Shown here: positions 25,721 to 34,398 of the stretch, piece after piece
Layout of the letters: each line of letters opens with the position of its first letter
How positions within the stretch are numbered: position 1 is the first letter of the stretch
DNA from: Mesorhizobium sp. WSM3626
GTDB taxonomy: Bacteria > Pseudomonadota > Alphaproteobacteria > Rhizobiales > Rhizobiaceae
Direction: 5' to 3'
Assembly (NCBI RefSeq): GCF_000513935.1
Contig: NZ_AZUY01000034.1
Location: forward strand, 1-64,000
Length of the DNA: 64,000 nt
The notes under the pieces: model-generated
Database searches by the model: none
Seen by the model: the letters and a program-made list of their open reading frames with translations, nothing else
Told to the model about the DNA's origin: nothing
Made by a program: the position numbers and the translations under genes

Positions 25721-27043
25721 ATGCCTGACGTCAGCTTCCACGATCTGTCATCCCTCGATGCCACCCAGCGGGCCGGTCTGCTGAAACGCGCCGAGAGCGA
25801 TCTGTCGGTCTTCGTCGAAAAGGTCCGCCCGATTATCCAGGCGGTCAGGGACGAGGGCGACGCCGCCCTGATCCGCTTCGCCAGGGACTTGGACAAGGCC
25901 AATGTGGCCGAAGGCGAACTGAAAGTGTCGGAAGCGGAATTCGATGCGGCCTTCGACAAGGTCGAGAAGGATGTCGTGGAGAGCATCGGGTTCGGCATCG
26001 AAAACATCCGGCATTTTCATGAAGAGCAGAAGCCGGAAACCATGTGGCTCAAGGAAGTCCGGCCGGGCGCCTATGCCGGCGACAGATATACGCCGATCGC
26101 ATCGGTCGCGCTCTACGTGCCGCGCGGAAAGGGCGCCTTTCCGTCGGTGACGATGATGACGTCGGTTCCGGCCGTCATTGCCGGCGTGCCGCAGATCGCC
26201 ATCGTGACGCCGCCAACCTCGGATGGTTCCGTGGACGCGGCCACGCTGGTCGCCGCTCGCCTCGCCGGCGTCGAGACCGTGTACAAATGCGGCGGCGCGC
26301 AAGCCGTCGCCGCGGTCGCCTACGGCACCGAGACGGTGAAGCCGGCGCTCAAGATCGTCGGCCCAGGCAGCCCATGGGTGGTGGCGGCCAAGAGCGTGCT
26401 GTCCTCGATCATCAACACGGGTCTGCCGGCCGGGCCGTCGGAGGCCATTATCTTTGCCGACGACAGCGTCGACGGAGGCCTTGCCGCGCTCGACCTTTTG
26501 ATCGAGGCTGAGCACGGGCCGGATTCCTCGGCCTATCTGGTGACGCACAGCCGCAAGGTTGCCGAGGCAGCACTTGCTGCACTTCCCGACCACTGGTCGC
26601 GCATGACCGAGCAGCGTGTGGATTTCTCGCGCGCGGTGCTGACGGGAGAGCGCGGCGGCATCGTGCTGACCGCGTCGTTGGAAGACTCTTACCGCTTCAT
26701 CAACGACTATGCGCCCGAACATCTCGAGATACTCTCGAAGGAGCCGTTCGCGCATCTCGGCCACATCACCGAAGCGGCCGAAATCCTGATGGGTCCGCAC
26801 ACGCCGGTCACCCTCGCCAATTTTGTCCTCGGGCCGAATGCCGTGCTGCCGACCAGCCGCTGGGCGCGGACCTATGGGCCGCTTTCGGTGACGGATTTCG
26901 TCAAGCGTTCGTCGGTCGGCTATGTCACCTCGGCCGCCTATCCGGAACTGGCGCTGCATGCCCGCAGGCTCGCCCGCTACGAGGGCTTCAGCTCGCACGA
27001 AAACGCGGTTTCGGAAATCCGCGACAGCTATCTCGCCGGCTGA
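25721..27043 (+). CDS. Histidinol-dehydrogenase homologue, HpsN-like catabolic enzyme
   Basis: This 440-residue protein covers the whole HisD fold: ASVALYVPRGKGAFPS, then KCGGAQAVAAVAYGTETV, GPGSPWVVAAK, GLPAGPSEAI and the AEHGPDS segment (His265). GFSSHENAV near the C-terminus carries the late histidine. In E. coli HisD a zinc-binding glutamine sits three residues before the His; here that place is Glu262. The late segment TPVTLANFVLGPNAVLPTSR also departs from the HisD form. With the operon context this points to a catabolic HisD paralogue that oxidises a primary alcohol to an acid, as HpsN does, not to histidine synthesis. CAGGAGGG precedes ATG 25721. Confidence 0.8.
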   Translation: MPDVSFHDLSSLDATQRAGLLKRAESDLSVFVEKVRPIIQAVRDEGDAALIRFARDLDKANVAEGELKVSEAEFDAAFDKVEKDVVESIGFGIENIRHFHEEQKPETMWLKEVRPGAYAGDRYTPIASVALYVPRGKGAFPSVTMMTSVPAVIAGVPQIAIVTPPTSDGSVDAATLVAARLAGVETVYKCGGAQAVAAVAYGTETVKPALKIVGPGSPWVVAAKSVLSSIINTGLPAGPSEAIIFADDSVDGGLAALDLLIEAEHGPDSSAYLVTHSRKVAEAALAALPDHWSRMTEQRVDFSRAVLTGERGGIVLTASLEDSYRFINDYAPEHLEILSKEPFAHLGHITEAAEILMGPHTPVTLANFVLGPNAVLPTSRWARTYGPLSVTDFVKRSSVGYVTSAAYPELALHARRLARYEGFSSHENAVSEIRDSYLAG

Positions 27044-27058
27044 GCGGAGACGATCGCG

Positions 27059-28087
27059 ATGAAGGCGGCACGACTTTATGGACCGGGCGATCTGCGCGTC
27101 GAGGACGTCGCCGCGCCAGGCATTCCGGATGCCGGCTGGGTGAAGCTCAGGGTCGATGCGGCAGGCATCTGCGGTTCGGACCTGCACAATTTCCGCACCG
27201 GCCAATGGATCAGCCGGTCGCCTTCGACAGCTGGCCATGAGCTGACCGGCACGGTGATCGCGCTGGGCGAGGGCGTCGATACCGTCGCCGTCGGCCACAG
27301 GGTGGTCGCAGATTCCCGCTTCTGGTGCGGAGATTGCGCGCAATGCCGCGCCGGCAAGCGGCATCTCTGCACTTCGCTGGGCTTCGTCGGCGAAATCTGC
27401 GATGGCGGCTTTGCCGAACAGGCGGTGCTGCCCGCACGTCTGCTGCATGTCATCGACGCCGGTCTCGACGAGCGGGTCGCTGCCATGGCCGAGCCGCTCG
27501 CGGTCGCGCTGCACGCGGTGCGACGGTTGCCGAGAACGGCGGGCTCGGTGCTTGTCGTCGGTTGCGGTCCGATCGGTGGTCTCGCCGCGATGCTGCTCTC
27601 CCGAACCTTCGCCGGCACGGTGCTTGTCGCTGACCGCAACCGGGACCGCTGCGCCCGGGTGGCGCGGGTGACCGGCGCCACCATCGTCGATCTCGACCGC
27701 GATGCCATTGCAGCCGCGACCGCCAATGCCCCGCTGCTCGCGGCCGTCGAGGCGACGGGCAGCATCGCCGCATTCAACCAGCTGCTAGACCTTCTCGATC
27801 CCGGCGGCGCGGTGGCGATGGTCGGCATCTTCCATGGCCGGCTCGACATCGACCCCAATGTTCTGGTCGAGCGCGAGATCGCATTGCTCGGATGCCATGC
27901 CTTCGCCGACGAATTGCCAGAGGCCGTGCGGATGCTGGGCGAACTGAGTGAACCGCTGCTGGCCCTGATCGATCGCGAGATCGGCCTGGACGAGATTCCA
28001 GCCGCCTATGAGCGGCTGCTGGCCGGGAAGAGCGATGGCTTGAAGACAATCATCCGCATGCGGCAACCTGCCGGAAAGGATTTTTGA
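27059..28087 (+). CDS. Zinc-dependent medium-chain alcohol dehydrogenase, HpsO-like candidate
   Basis: This 342-residue MDR enzyme has the catalytic zinc site (GICGSDLH, then GHE), the structural zinc cysteines in CGDCAQCRAGKRHLC, and the NAD fold VVGCGPIGGLAAML. The closest named relatives are threonine/sorbitol dehydrogenase types. It starts 15 bases after the HisD homologue and ends 1 base before the regulator gene, so it is firmly part of the operon. Oxidation of a secondary alcohol of the same substrate is the likely role. Confidence 0.85.
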   Translation: MKAARLYGPGDLRVEDVAAPGIPDAGWVKLRVDAAGICGSDLHNFRTGQWISRSPSTAGHELTGTVIALGEGVDTVAVGHRVVADSRFWCGDCAQCRAGKRHLCTSLGFVGEICDGGFAEQAVLPARLLHVIDAGLDERVAAMAEPLAVALHAVRRLPRTAGSVLVVGCGPIGGLAAMLLSRTFAGTVLVADRNRDRCARVARVTGATIVDLDRDAIAAATANAPLLAAVEATGSIAAFNQLLDLLDPGGAVAMVGIFHGRLDIDPNVLVEREIALLGCHAFADELPEAVRMLGELSEPLLALIDREIGLDEIPAAYERLLAGKSDGLKTIIRMRQPAGKDF

Positions 28088-28088
28088 A

Positions 28089-28820
28089 ATGATCGATTTG
28101 CCCGATACGGCGAGCCCCCTTTACGAGAAGGTGAAGGATTACATCCTGATCAACATCGGAACGGGCAAATGGGGCAAGGATCGCAAGCTGCCGTCCGAGA
28201 ACGAGCTGGTGGTTTCGCTGGGTGTGTCGCGGATGACGGTTCACCGGGCCCTGCGGGAACTGACCGCCGCAGGATTCCTGATCCGGCTGCAAGGTGTCGG
28301 CACGTTCATCGCGCCACCCCGGCCACAATCGACGCTGATCGAGATCAACAACATCGCCGCCGAGATAGTCGAGCGCGGCAACAGGCATCGCTCCGAAGTT
28401 CTCGTCCTCGAAACCATCGTGCCCACGAAGGAACTCGCGCTGTCGTTCGAGTTTGCCAAGCGCACCTCGGTCTATCACTCCGTCGTCGTCAATTTCGAGA
28501 ACGACCTGCCGGTGCAACTGGAGGAGCGTTTCGTCAATCCGGGCCTGATTCCCGACTATGACAAGCAAGACTTTGCGAGGACGGCGACCTACGACTACCT
28601 CATGCAGAAGACCCCGGTGACCGAGGTCGAGCATATCATCTCCGCCATCCCGGCCGACAAGGAGACGGCGCAGCATCTGGGCATCGATGTCGGAAGTTGC
28701 TGCCTTTTCCTGCATCGCCGGACATGGACGGGAGCAGTCGTGGCCACGATCAGCAAGCTGACCTATGCCGGCAGCCGCTATTCGCTCGGCAGCCGCTACT
28801 CGCCTTCCAAAGCAAGCTGA
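28089..28820 (+). CDS. GntR-family regulator, HutC subfamily
   Basis: This 243-residue protein has an N-terminal winged helix (LPSENELVVSLGVSRMTVHR, residues 37-56). A UTRA ligand domain follows, with the HutC-like stretch HRSEVLVLETIVPTKE and the C-terminal YAGSRYSLGSRYSP, which matches the end of histidine utilisation repressors. No hut genes are nearby, so it probably senses the substrate of this operon. Two HutC-like operators lie in front of the two transcription units of the locus, which fits autoregulation and control of the transporter. Confidence 0.86.
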   Translation: MIDLPDTASPLYEKVKDYILINIGTGKWGKDRKLPSENELVVSLGVSRMTVHRALRELTAAGFLIRLQGVGTFIAPPRPQSTLIEINNIAAEIVERGNRHRSEVLVLETIVPTKELALSFEFAKRTSVYHSVVVNFENDLPVQLEERFVNPGLIPDYDKQDFARTATYDYLMQKTPVTEVEHIISAIPADKETAQHLGIDVGSCCLFLHRRTWTGAVVATISKLTYAGSRYSLGSRYSPSKAS

Positions 28821-29063
28821 AGTCGACGAGCCAATGCAAGCCGAGGTTTCACGGCGACAGGAAAAGTCCTGATCGCAGCATTGCTCGCCAATCCACCGGC
28901 AGCATGCCGCGACGGTCGAGTTCCAACGGCAAGAGAGGGTCGGCAGTAAGCCCGATGGCAGAACCGACCGGATGACCGGTTTTCTCGATCGGATCGATCC
29001 TGAAAAAGCGTGAGTAGTCGGGCTGGGGACCCGCCGGATCAACGTAAAATTGGACTCCACCAA

Positions 29064-29077
29064 CTTGTATATGCATG
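29064..29077. promoter_or_regulatory. Second HutC-like operator, upstream of the ABC transporter genes
   Basis: CTTGTATATGCATG shares its first 12 bases with the operator at 24803 and is followed by TATGTATTT. It sits about 173 bases before the binding-protein start. The remaining parts of the 429-base gap 28821-29249 show no confirmed gene; a minus-strand open frame (28849-29076) is discussed under findings. Confidence 0.6.
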
Positions 29078-29249
29078 TATGTATTTCAGCCTTGACATCC
29101 GCGGCCGCTGACGTTGAGATATGTCGGCACTTCAACCATGAAGTGGCGGGCAAGACGCCGAGGCACAGTGCCGCAAGAGCAGAACCCCGCAGTCTCATCA
29201 GACCGGATGCCTGGGTAAAAAGCGGTCTGATCATCAAGGGGAACGAAAG

Positions 29250-30260
29250 ATGATGCTCAACCTAGCAGGACAATTTCGCGCATTGGTGATGGCCGTTGCC
29301 GTCGGGCTCATCGCAGCCCCGGCGGCCCATGCGGCCGATGCGGCCATTCCCACGACGCCCGAGGCCGGTCCGTTCAAGATCGGGATCGAGCCCTGGCTTG
29401 GATATGGCCAGTGGCACGTCGCCGACGCCAAGGGCCTGTTCAAGACAAACGGCCTGTCGGACGTCCAGATCGTCAATTTCGCCGAGGATAAGGATATCAA
29501 CGCCGCACTCGCAAGCGGCCAGCTCGACGCCGCCAACATCGCCACTCACACGGCGATGGGCATGGTTGCGGCCGGCCTGCCGGTGAAGATCGTGCTGCTG
29601 CTCGATGTCTCCATGACGGCCGACGCCATCGTCGCCGGCAAGGACGTCGCATCCATCGCCGATCTCAAGGGCAAGCAGGTCGCTTTTGAGGAAGGCACGA
29701 CGAGCGACATCCTGCTCAAATACGCGCTCGCCAGGAACGGCATGTCGGTAGCCGATATCCAGCCGGTTCCAATGCCTGCCGCCGACGCCGGCAGCGCCTT
29801 GATCGCGGGCCAGGTGCCGGTCGCGGTCACCTACGAGCCGTACCTCACTGTCGCCATGGCGCAGAACAAGGACGTCAAGCTGTTGTTCACCGCCGGCGAG
29901 GATCCCGGCCTGATCAGCGACGTGCTGGTGGTGCGCGACGAGGTGATCAAGTCGCGGCCCGGCCAGGTGCTGGCGATGATCAAGAGCTGGGACGCCGCAC
30001 TCAAGGACTATAAGGCCGATACATCAGGCGGTCGCGCCATCATCGCCAAAGCCGTCGGTTCCGATGTCAAGGACCTCAATACCGCCTTCGACGGCGTGCG
30101 CTACTACTCCCTGGCCGAAAACAAGACGGCGCTCACCGGCGATTTTACCACCAAGACATTCGCCGACGTCGAAGCGGCGGCCAAGAACGCCAAGCTGCTT
30201 CAGGCCGATGTGACGCCGGAGCAGATGATCGACCCGTCCTTCGTCAAGGCGGCGCAATGA
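29250..30260 (+). CDS. ABC transporter periplasmic binding protein, TauA/SsuA type
   Basis: This 336-residue protein has a signal peptide ending near AAHAAD (residue 29), then the NMT1/SsuA-like fold: FKIGIEPWLGYGQWHVADAK, IVNFAEDKDINAALASGQLD, LKGKQVAFEEGTTSDILLKY. This family binds taurine, alkanesulfonates, nitrate and pyrimidine precursors. GGGGAACGAAAG precedes the start, and ATG 29253 is equally possible. With its permease and ATPase it forms a complete importer under the same operator as the dehydrogenase operon. Confidence 0.87.
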   Translation: MMLNLAGQFRALVMAVAVGLIAAPAAHAADAAIPTTPEAGPFKIGIEPWLGYGQWHVADAKGLFKTNGLSDVQIVNFAEDKDINAALASGQLDAANIATHTAMGMVAAGLPVKIVLLLDVSMTADAIVAGKDVASIADLKGKQVAFEEGTTSDILLKYALARNGMSVADIQPVPMPAADAGSALIAGQVPVAVTYEPYLTVAMAQNKDVKLLFTAGEDPGLISDVLVVRDEVIKSRPGQVLAMIKSWDAALKDYKADTSGGRAIIAKAVGSDVKDLNTAFDGVRYYSLAENKTALTGDFTTKTFADVEAAAKNAKLLQADVTPEQMIDPSFVKAAQ

Positions 30261-30288
30261 CGAGATCCGGATCGCGGTGGTAACGCAG

Positions 30289-31152
30289 ATGTCCGGGGAG
30301 CCTCCCGCGAAAACCGGTTTGGCCCGCCCGACGCCGGCGCCCGCCGCAAAACCGGCGAGGCGTCGCCGATCCTCCGGGATCGGCGTGCCCATCGCCAGGT
30401 CGCGTTTCCTGGCGATAGCGGTGGCTGTCTTTGTCGGCCTTGGTCTCGCCTGGTGGGCGGCGACCGGGCTGGAATGGGTGAAACCCATCTTCCTGCCGTC
30501 GCCAGGCAGCGTCGCGACCCAGATCACCAAGCTCGCGGCCGACGGCACCTTGTGGCTGGACCTCAGGGCCTCGATGTACCGCATTTCCATCGGCTTTCTC
30601 CTCGCCTCGGCATTGTCCATACCGATCGGCGTGCTGATCGGCAGTTTCCGCTCCTGGGAGGCGGCCATCGAGCCGCTGGTGGATTTCATCCGCTATATGC
30701 CGGTTGTCGCCTTCGTGCCGCTCTCCATCCTGTGGGCCGGTACCGGCGACACCCAGAAATTCCTGATTATCTTCATCGGCACCTTCTTCCAGCAGGTGCT
30801 GATGGTCATGGACAATGTGAAACGGGTTCCCGCCGACTTCATCGGCCTTGGCCGCACGCTCGGTCTGCCGGACCGCAAGATCCTGACGCGCATCGTCGTG
30901 CCCAGTGCCTTGCCGGGCATCTGGGACACGCTGCGCATCAGCCTCGGCTGGGCATGGACCTGGCTGGTGCTGGCCGAGCTCGTCGCGGCGACATCCGGCC
31001 TGGGCTATCGCATCACCGTGTCGCAGCGCTATTTCCAGACAAACACCATCATCGGCTACATCCTGCTCCTGGGCGTGCTCGGCCTCATTACCGACCAGGT
31101 CATGAAAGCGTTGGAGAAGGTACTGTTCCGGCAGGAAGGCCACCCGCAATGA
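30289..31152 (+). CDS. ABC transporter permease, TauC/SsuC type
   Basis: This 287-residue protein has a basic, proline-rich cytoplasmic N-terminus, one helix at about 42-60 and five further helices. The EAA-type loop DFIGLGRTLGLPDRKILTRIVVP contacts the ATPase (seen in two parts). SLGWAWTWLVLAELVAATSG is characteristic of the SsuC/TauC group. I use ATG 30289, with GGTGG upstream; GTG 30277 would add four residues. Confidence 0.86.
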   Translation: MSGEPPAKTGLARPTPAPAAKPARRRRSSGIGVPIARSRFLAIAVAVFVGLGLAWWAATGLEWVKPIFLPSPGSVATQITKLAADGTLWLDLRASMYRISIGFLLASALSIPIGVLIGSFRSWEAAIEPLVDFIRYMPVVAFVPLSILWAGTGDTQKFLIIFIGTFFQQVLMVMDNVKRVPADFIGLGRTLGLPDRKILTRIVVPSALPGIWDTLRISLGWAWTWLVLAELVAATSGLGYRITVSQRYFQTNTIIGYILLLGVLGLITDQVMKALEKVLFRQEGHPQ

Positions 31153-31162
31153 GGAACCGCCG

Positions 31163-31945
31163 ATGACAGTTCCCAAATTGCGCATCGCCGGTCTCGACAA
31201 GAGCTTCGGCACCGGAGAGCGGCGTACGCAAGTGCTGCGGGACATCAACCTCGACCTTGCCGACAATGAGTTCGTCTCCCTCGTCGGCACGTCGGGCTGC
31301 GGCAAGAGCACGTTGCTGTCGATCGTCGCCGGACTGCAGGATTTTGACGCCGGCGATCTCAGCATCGACGGCGCACCGATCTTGCAACCGGGTCTCGACC
31401 GTGGTGTCGTCTTCCAGTCCTACACGCTGCTTCCCTGGCTGACGGCGCGGCAGAATATCGAGTTTGCCCTCAAGGCCGCCGGCTATGATCGCTCCGCCTG
31501 CCGTGAGATCGCGCTCGAGCATCTCGACCTCGTCAAGCTGTCGCAAAGCGCTGATCGCTTCCCGTCCGAACTGTCGGGCGGCATGAAGCAGCGCGTCGCC
31601 ATCGCGCGCGCGCTTTCCTATCGCCCGAAGATGCTGCTGATGGACGAGCCCTTCGGCGCGCTCGATGCCCTGACGCGGCACCAGATGCAGGAACTGCTGA
31701 CCCAGATCTGGGAAGAGCATCGGCTCACAGTGCTGTTCGTCACGCATGACGTCGAGGAGGCCGTCTACCTCTCGGATCGCATCGTCGTCATGGGGATCGG
31801 CCCGGGACGCATCATGCAAACCTTCAACGTCGACATCGAGCGACCGCGCCGGGAAGAGGTGATGGAAACCCCTGCCTTCATGGATTTGCAGCGCGGCGTG
31901 CACAAGGCGATCCGCGAGGCATCAAGACGACCCGAAATGGCGTAA
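31163..31945 (+). CDS. ABC transporter ATP-binding protein, TauB/SsuB type
   Basis: This 260-residue ATPase has Walker A GTSGCGKST (about residues 42-50), the signature LSGGMKQRVAIARAL with the M seen in the SsuB/TauB group, and Walker B MLLMDEPFGALDALTR. The H-loop is FVTHDVEEAVYL. It begins 10 bases after the permease. No other gene follows on this strand. Confidence 0.9.
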   Translation: MTVPKLRIAGLDKSFGTGERRTQVLRDINLDLADNEFVSLVGTSGCGKSTLLSIVAGLQDFDAGDLSIDGAPILQPGLDRGVVFQSYTLLPWLTARQNIEFALKAAGYDRSACREIALEHLDLVKLSQSADRFPSELSGGMKQRVAIARALSYRPKMLLMDEPFGALDALTRHQMQELLTQIWEEHRLTVLFVTHDVEEAVYLSDRIVVMGIGPGRIMQTFNVDIERPRREEVMETPAFMDLQRGVHKAIREASRRPEMA

Positions 31946-31982
31946 TGCCAGCAACTTCGTTGGCCCCACCGGCGGTCAGGAA

Positions 31983-32312
31983 TCAGGGGCCGTGGGGACT
32001 GCATATGCCGAGCGTCCATGCGATGGTGCCGCAAAAGTCGCCGGCATACCCACGGTAACTGCCGTAACCATTGTAATAGCTGTCCATCCAGTTGCTGTTG
32101 TCGGTCGAATTCTCGCCAGTCCAACCGGCATCAACCCAACCGTAACGGTGTCTGTGTCCGCGGTTCGCGGTCTGCGTGTGGCCATTATGGGCGGTGGTGA
32201 CGCGGACATAATGGTGCCTGGCGACGGCGGCTTCGGCGACTGTGGCAAACGGGACAGCGCTCGTGGCCAACGTCAACACGATGGAACCGAGGAATACGTT
32301 TCGCTTTTCCAT
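31983..32312 (-). CDS. Small secreted aromatic-rich protein of unknown function
   Basis: This 109-residue protein has a clear signal peptide (MEKRNVFLGSIVLTLATSAV, ending near AEAA). The mature part is rich in His, Tyr, Gly and Asn, with two cysteines near the end (GDFCGTIAWTLGICSP). ATG 32312 is chosen because AAGGAGA lies eight bases upstream; ATG 32318 would be too close to it. An EcfG-type promoter 36 bases upstream suggests stress control. No family recognised. Confidence 0.65.
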   Translation of the reverse strand: MEKRNVFLGSIVLTLATSAVPFATVAEAAVARHHYVRVTTAHNGHTQTANRGHRHRYGWVDAGWTGENSTDNSNWMDSYYNGYGSYRGYAGDFCGTIAWTLGICSPHGP

Positions 32313-32347
32313 AAGCATGTCTCCTTTTCATTCGAGACATTGGGAAG

Positions 32348-32373
32348 AACGCGCGCCTCCCTGCACACGTTCC
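32348..32373 (-). promoter_or_regulatory. Candidate EcfG/RpoE2-type promoter of the secreted protein gene
   Basis: On the minus strand GGAAC (32373-32369) and GTT (32350-32348) are 18 bases apart, one more than in the other three clear sites but within the range reported for RpoE2. Confidence 0.5.
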
Positions 32374-32505
32374 TTCACGAAATCGGGCCTTCACGGTCCC
32401 GAGGACGGCGTGCAGGTCAGCGGTCACATCAGGGGATCTCGCAAATAAGGTCTTCTCGGCAAAGGTATGGAAGCAATCCGTACGTTCGAACCCGCCAGCA
32501 CGGGT

Positions 32506-34398
32506 TTACGTTGCATTGCCGGCCGCCGCGTCCATTTCCATCTCTTCCTCGGAAATGTCGTCGAAGGAAGCGTAGTTCATGTTGTAGAGGCGGGCGTAAA
32601 GGCCTTTCCTCTTCATCAGCTGCTCATGGTTGCCGCTTTCGACGATCTCGCCATTCTGCAGCACGATGATGCGGTCGGCGCCGCGGATGGTGGCCAGGCG
32701 ATGCGCGATGACCAGCCCGGTGCGGCCCTCCAGCAGTTTGATCAGCGCCTTCTGGATCAGCATCTCGGTGTAGGAATCGATGCTGGCCGTGGCCTCGTCG
32801 AGGACGAGGATCTTGGCGTCGGCCACCAGCGCCCGCGCGAAGCTGATCAACTGGCGCTGGCCGAGCGAGAGGTTGCCGCCGCGTTGCCCGAGCTCGGTGT
32901 CGTAGCCGTCAGGCAATTGCTCGATGAAGTCGTGCGCACCGACGGCTTGGGCGGCGCGCACCACCTCTTCACGGCTGGCACCGGTCTTGTGATAGCGGAT
33001 GTTCTCCAGCACCGTGCCGGAGAACAGGAACGGTTCCTGCAGCACCATGGCCACCTGGTCGCCGAGCGAGTCCTGCGTCAGGTCGCGCACATCGTGCCGG
33101 CCGACCAGGACCTCGCCCGACCAGACATCGTAGAAGCGGTGCACAAGCGCCATCGAGCTCGACTTGCCCGATCCGGTCGGCCCGACAAGCGCGACCGTTT
33201 CGCCGGGATTGACCCGAAAGGAGATGTTCTTCAGCACCGGCTGGTTCGGCCGGTAACCGAAAGTGACATTCCGGAACTCGACCGAACCGTCCATGTCGCG
33301 CGACAGCGCGATGGCGCCTTCCTTGTCGCTGACATCCACCGGCACGTCGAGCACTTCGGAGATACGCTGGCCCGAAGCCATGGCGCGCTGCATGACGCTG
33401 TATTGCATGGTGAGCGAGCGGATCGGGTCGAAGAAGCGCTGGATGTAGAACAGGAACGCCACCATCACGCCGATGTCGAGACTGTGCGACAGCACCATCG
33501 ACCCGCCGACGACGATCACGGTCGCCATGGCGATGCCGGTCAGCGTATCGACGATCGGCACCATCACCTGCGCGTATCTCGCCGATCGCAGATGCGCGTT
33601 GAGATTGGCCAGCACCTTCTCGTCGTAGAGGTCGAAATTGACGTGCTGGCGCTCCAGGCTCTGCACGGTGCGCACGCCATGGATGCCTTCGGCAAGCGCG
33701 CCGTTGGCGATGGAGTTGGTCTCGTGGGCGGCCATGAAGGCGACCTTGGCGCGCGGCAGCCAGAACAGGCGCACGATGAACAGCATCGGCATGGTCGACA
33801 GCGTCAGCAGGCCGAGCCGGAAGTCGAGCCACAGCAGGACGGTGACGATGCCGAACAACAGCACGATGTCGCCCACCGACATCACGGAGGTCTCGAGGAA
33901 TTCCTGCATCGAATTGACGTCGCCCTGCAGGCGCGACATCAGCCGGCCGACCTCGGTCCTGTCCATGAAGCCTAGAGAGACCCGCTGCAGGTGGCTGAAC
34001 ATGGCACGGCGCAGGTCGGATAGCACGTTCTCGGCCACCTTGCCGACGACGCTCTCCTGGACATGACTGGCGGCGTAGTTGATGAGGATGATGACGGCAA
34101 AAGCGACGATCGCGGAGACCATCACCGATCGGTCGAGCCTGCCTGGCGCCATGCCGTGATCGATGGCGTAGCGGATGACCAGCGGGATCGCCAGCTGCGT
34201 CAGCGTGAACACCAGCACCGCGGCGACCGAGATGAAGATCCGGCCCTGATATGGTCTGACGAAGCTCCAGATGCGCCTGACGATGCGCGGATCGTAGGCC
34301 TTGCCGAAGACCTCTTCCTCATCGCGGTGCGAGCCGACGACCGCCTTGGTCGGGCGCCGGCTTGTGTCTTCCTTCTCGTCCTCGTCCTGCGTCGACAT
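32506..34398 (-). CDS. ABC exporter half-transporter, canonical-Walker-B subunit
   Basis: This 630-residue protein has an N-terminal six-helix domain after a charged tail, and a C-terminal nucleotide-binding domain with Walker A GPTGSGKSS and Walker B ILVLDEATASID. Its signature is altered: LSLGQRQ in place of LSGGQ. It is translated from an ATG overlapping the stop of the upstream half-transporter, so the two form a heterodimer of the MdlAB/TM287-TM288 type. The catalytic glutamate is present here. Substrate unknown; lipids or drugs are usual for the group. Confidence 0.86.
   Translation of the reverse strand: MSTQDEDEKEDTSRRPTKAVVGSHRDEEEVFGKAYDPRIVRRIWSFVRPYQGRIFISVAAVLVFTLTQLAIPLVIRYAIDHGMAPGRLDRSVMVSAIVAFAVIILINYAASHVQESVVGKVAENVLSDLRRAMFSHLQRVSLGFMDRTEVGRLMSRLQGDVNSMQEFLETSVMSVGDIVLLFGIVTVLLWLDFRLGLLTLSTMPMLFIVRLFWLPRAKVAFMAAHETNSIANGALAEGIHGVRTVQSLERQHVNFDLYDEKVLANLNAHLRSARYAQVMVPIVDTLTGIAMATVIVVGGSMVLSHSLDIGVMVAFLFYIQRFFDPIRSLTMQYSVMQRAMASGQRISEVLDVPVDVSDKEGAIALSRDMDGSVEFRNVTFGYRPNQPVLKNISFRVNPGETVALVGPTGSGKSSSMALVHRFYDVWSGEVLVGRHDVRDLTQDSLGDQVAMVLQEPFLFSGTVLENIRYHKTGASREEVVRAAQAVGAHDFIEQLPDGYDTELGQRGGNLSLGQRQLISFARALVADAKILVLDEATASIDSYTEMLIQKALIKLLEGRTGLVIAHRLATIRGADRIIVLQNGEIVESGNHEQLMKRKGLYARLYNMNYASFDDISEEEMEMDAAAGNAT

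Noticed and set aside
25721-28820. Histidine biosynthesis or hut (histidine utilisation) operon
   Set aside because: A HisD homologue and a HutC-like regulator suggest it at first sight, but no other his or hut gene is present, and the partners are an SDR, a zinc dehydrogenase and a sulfonate-type importer.
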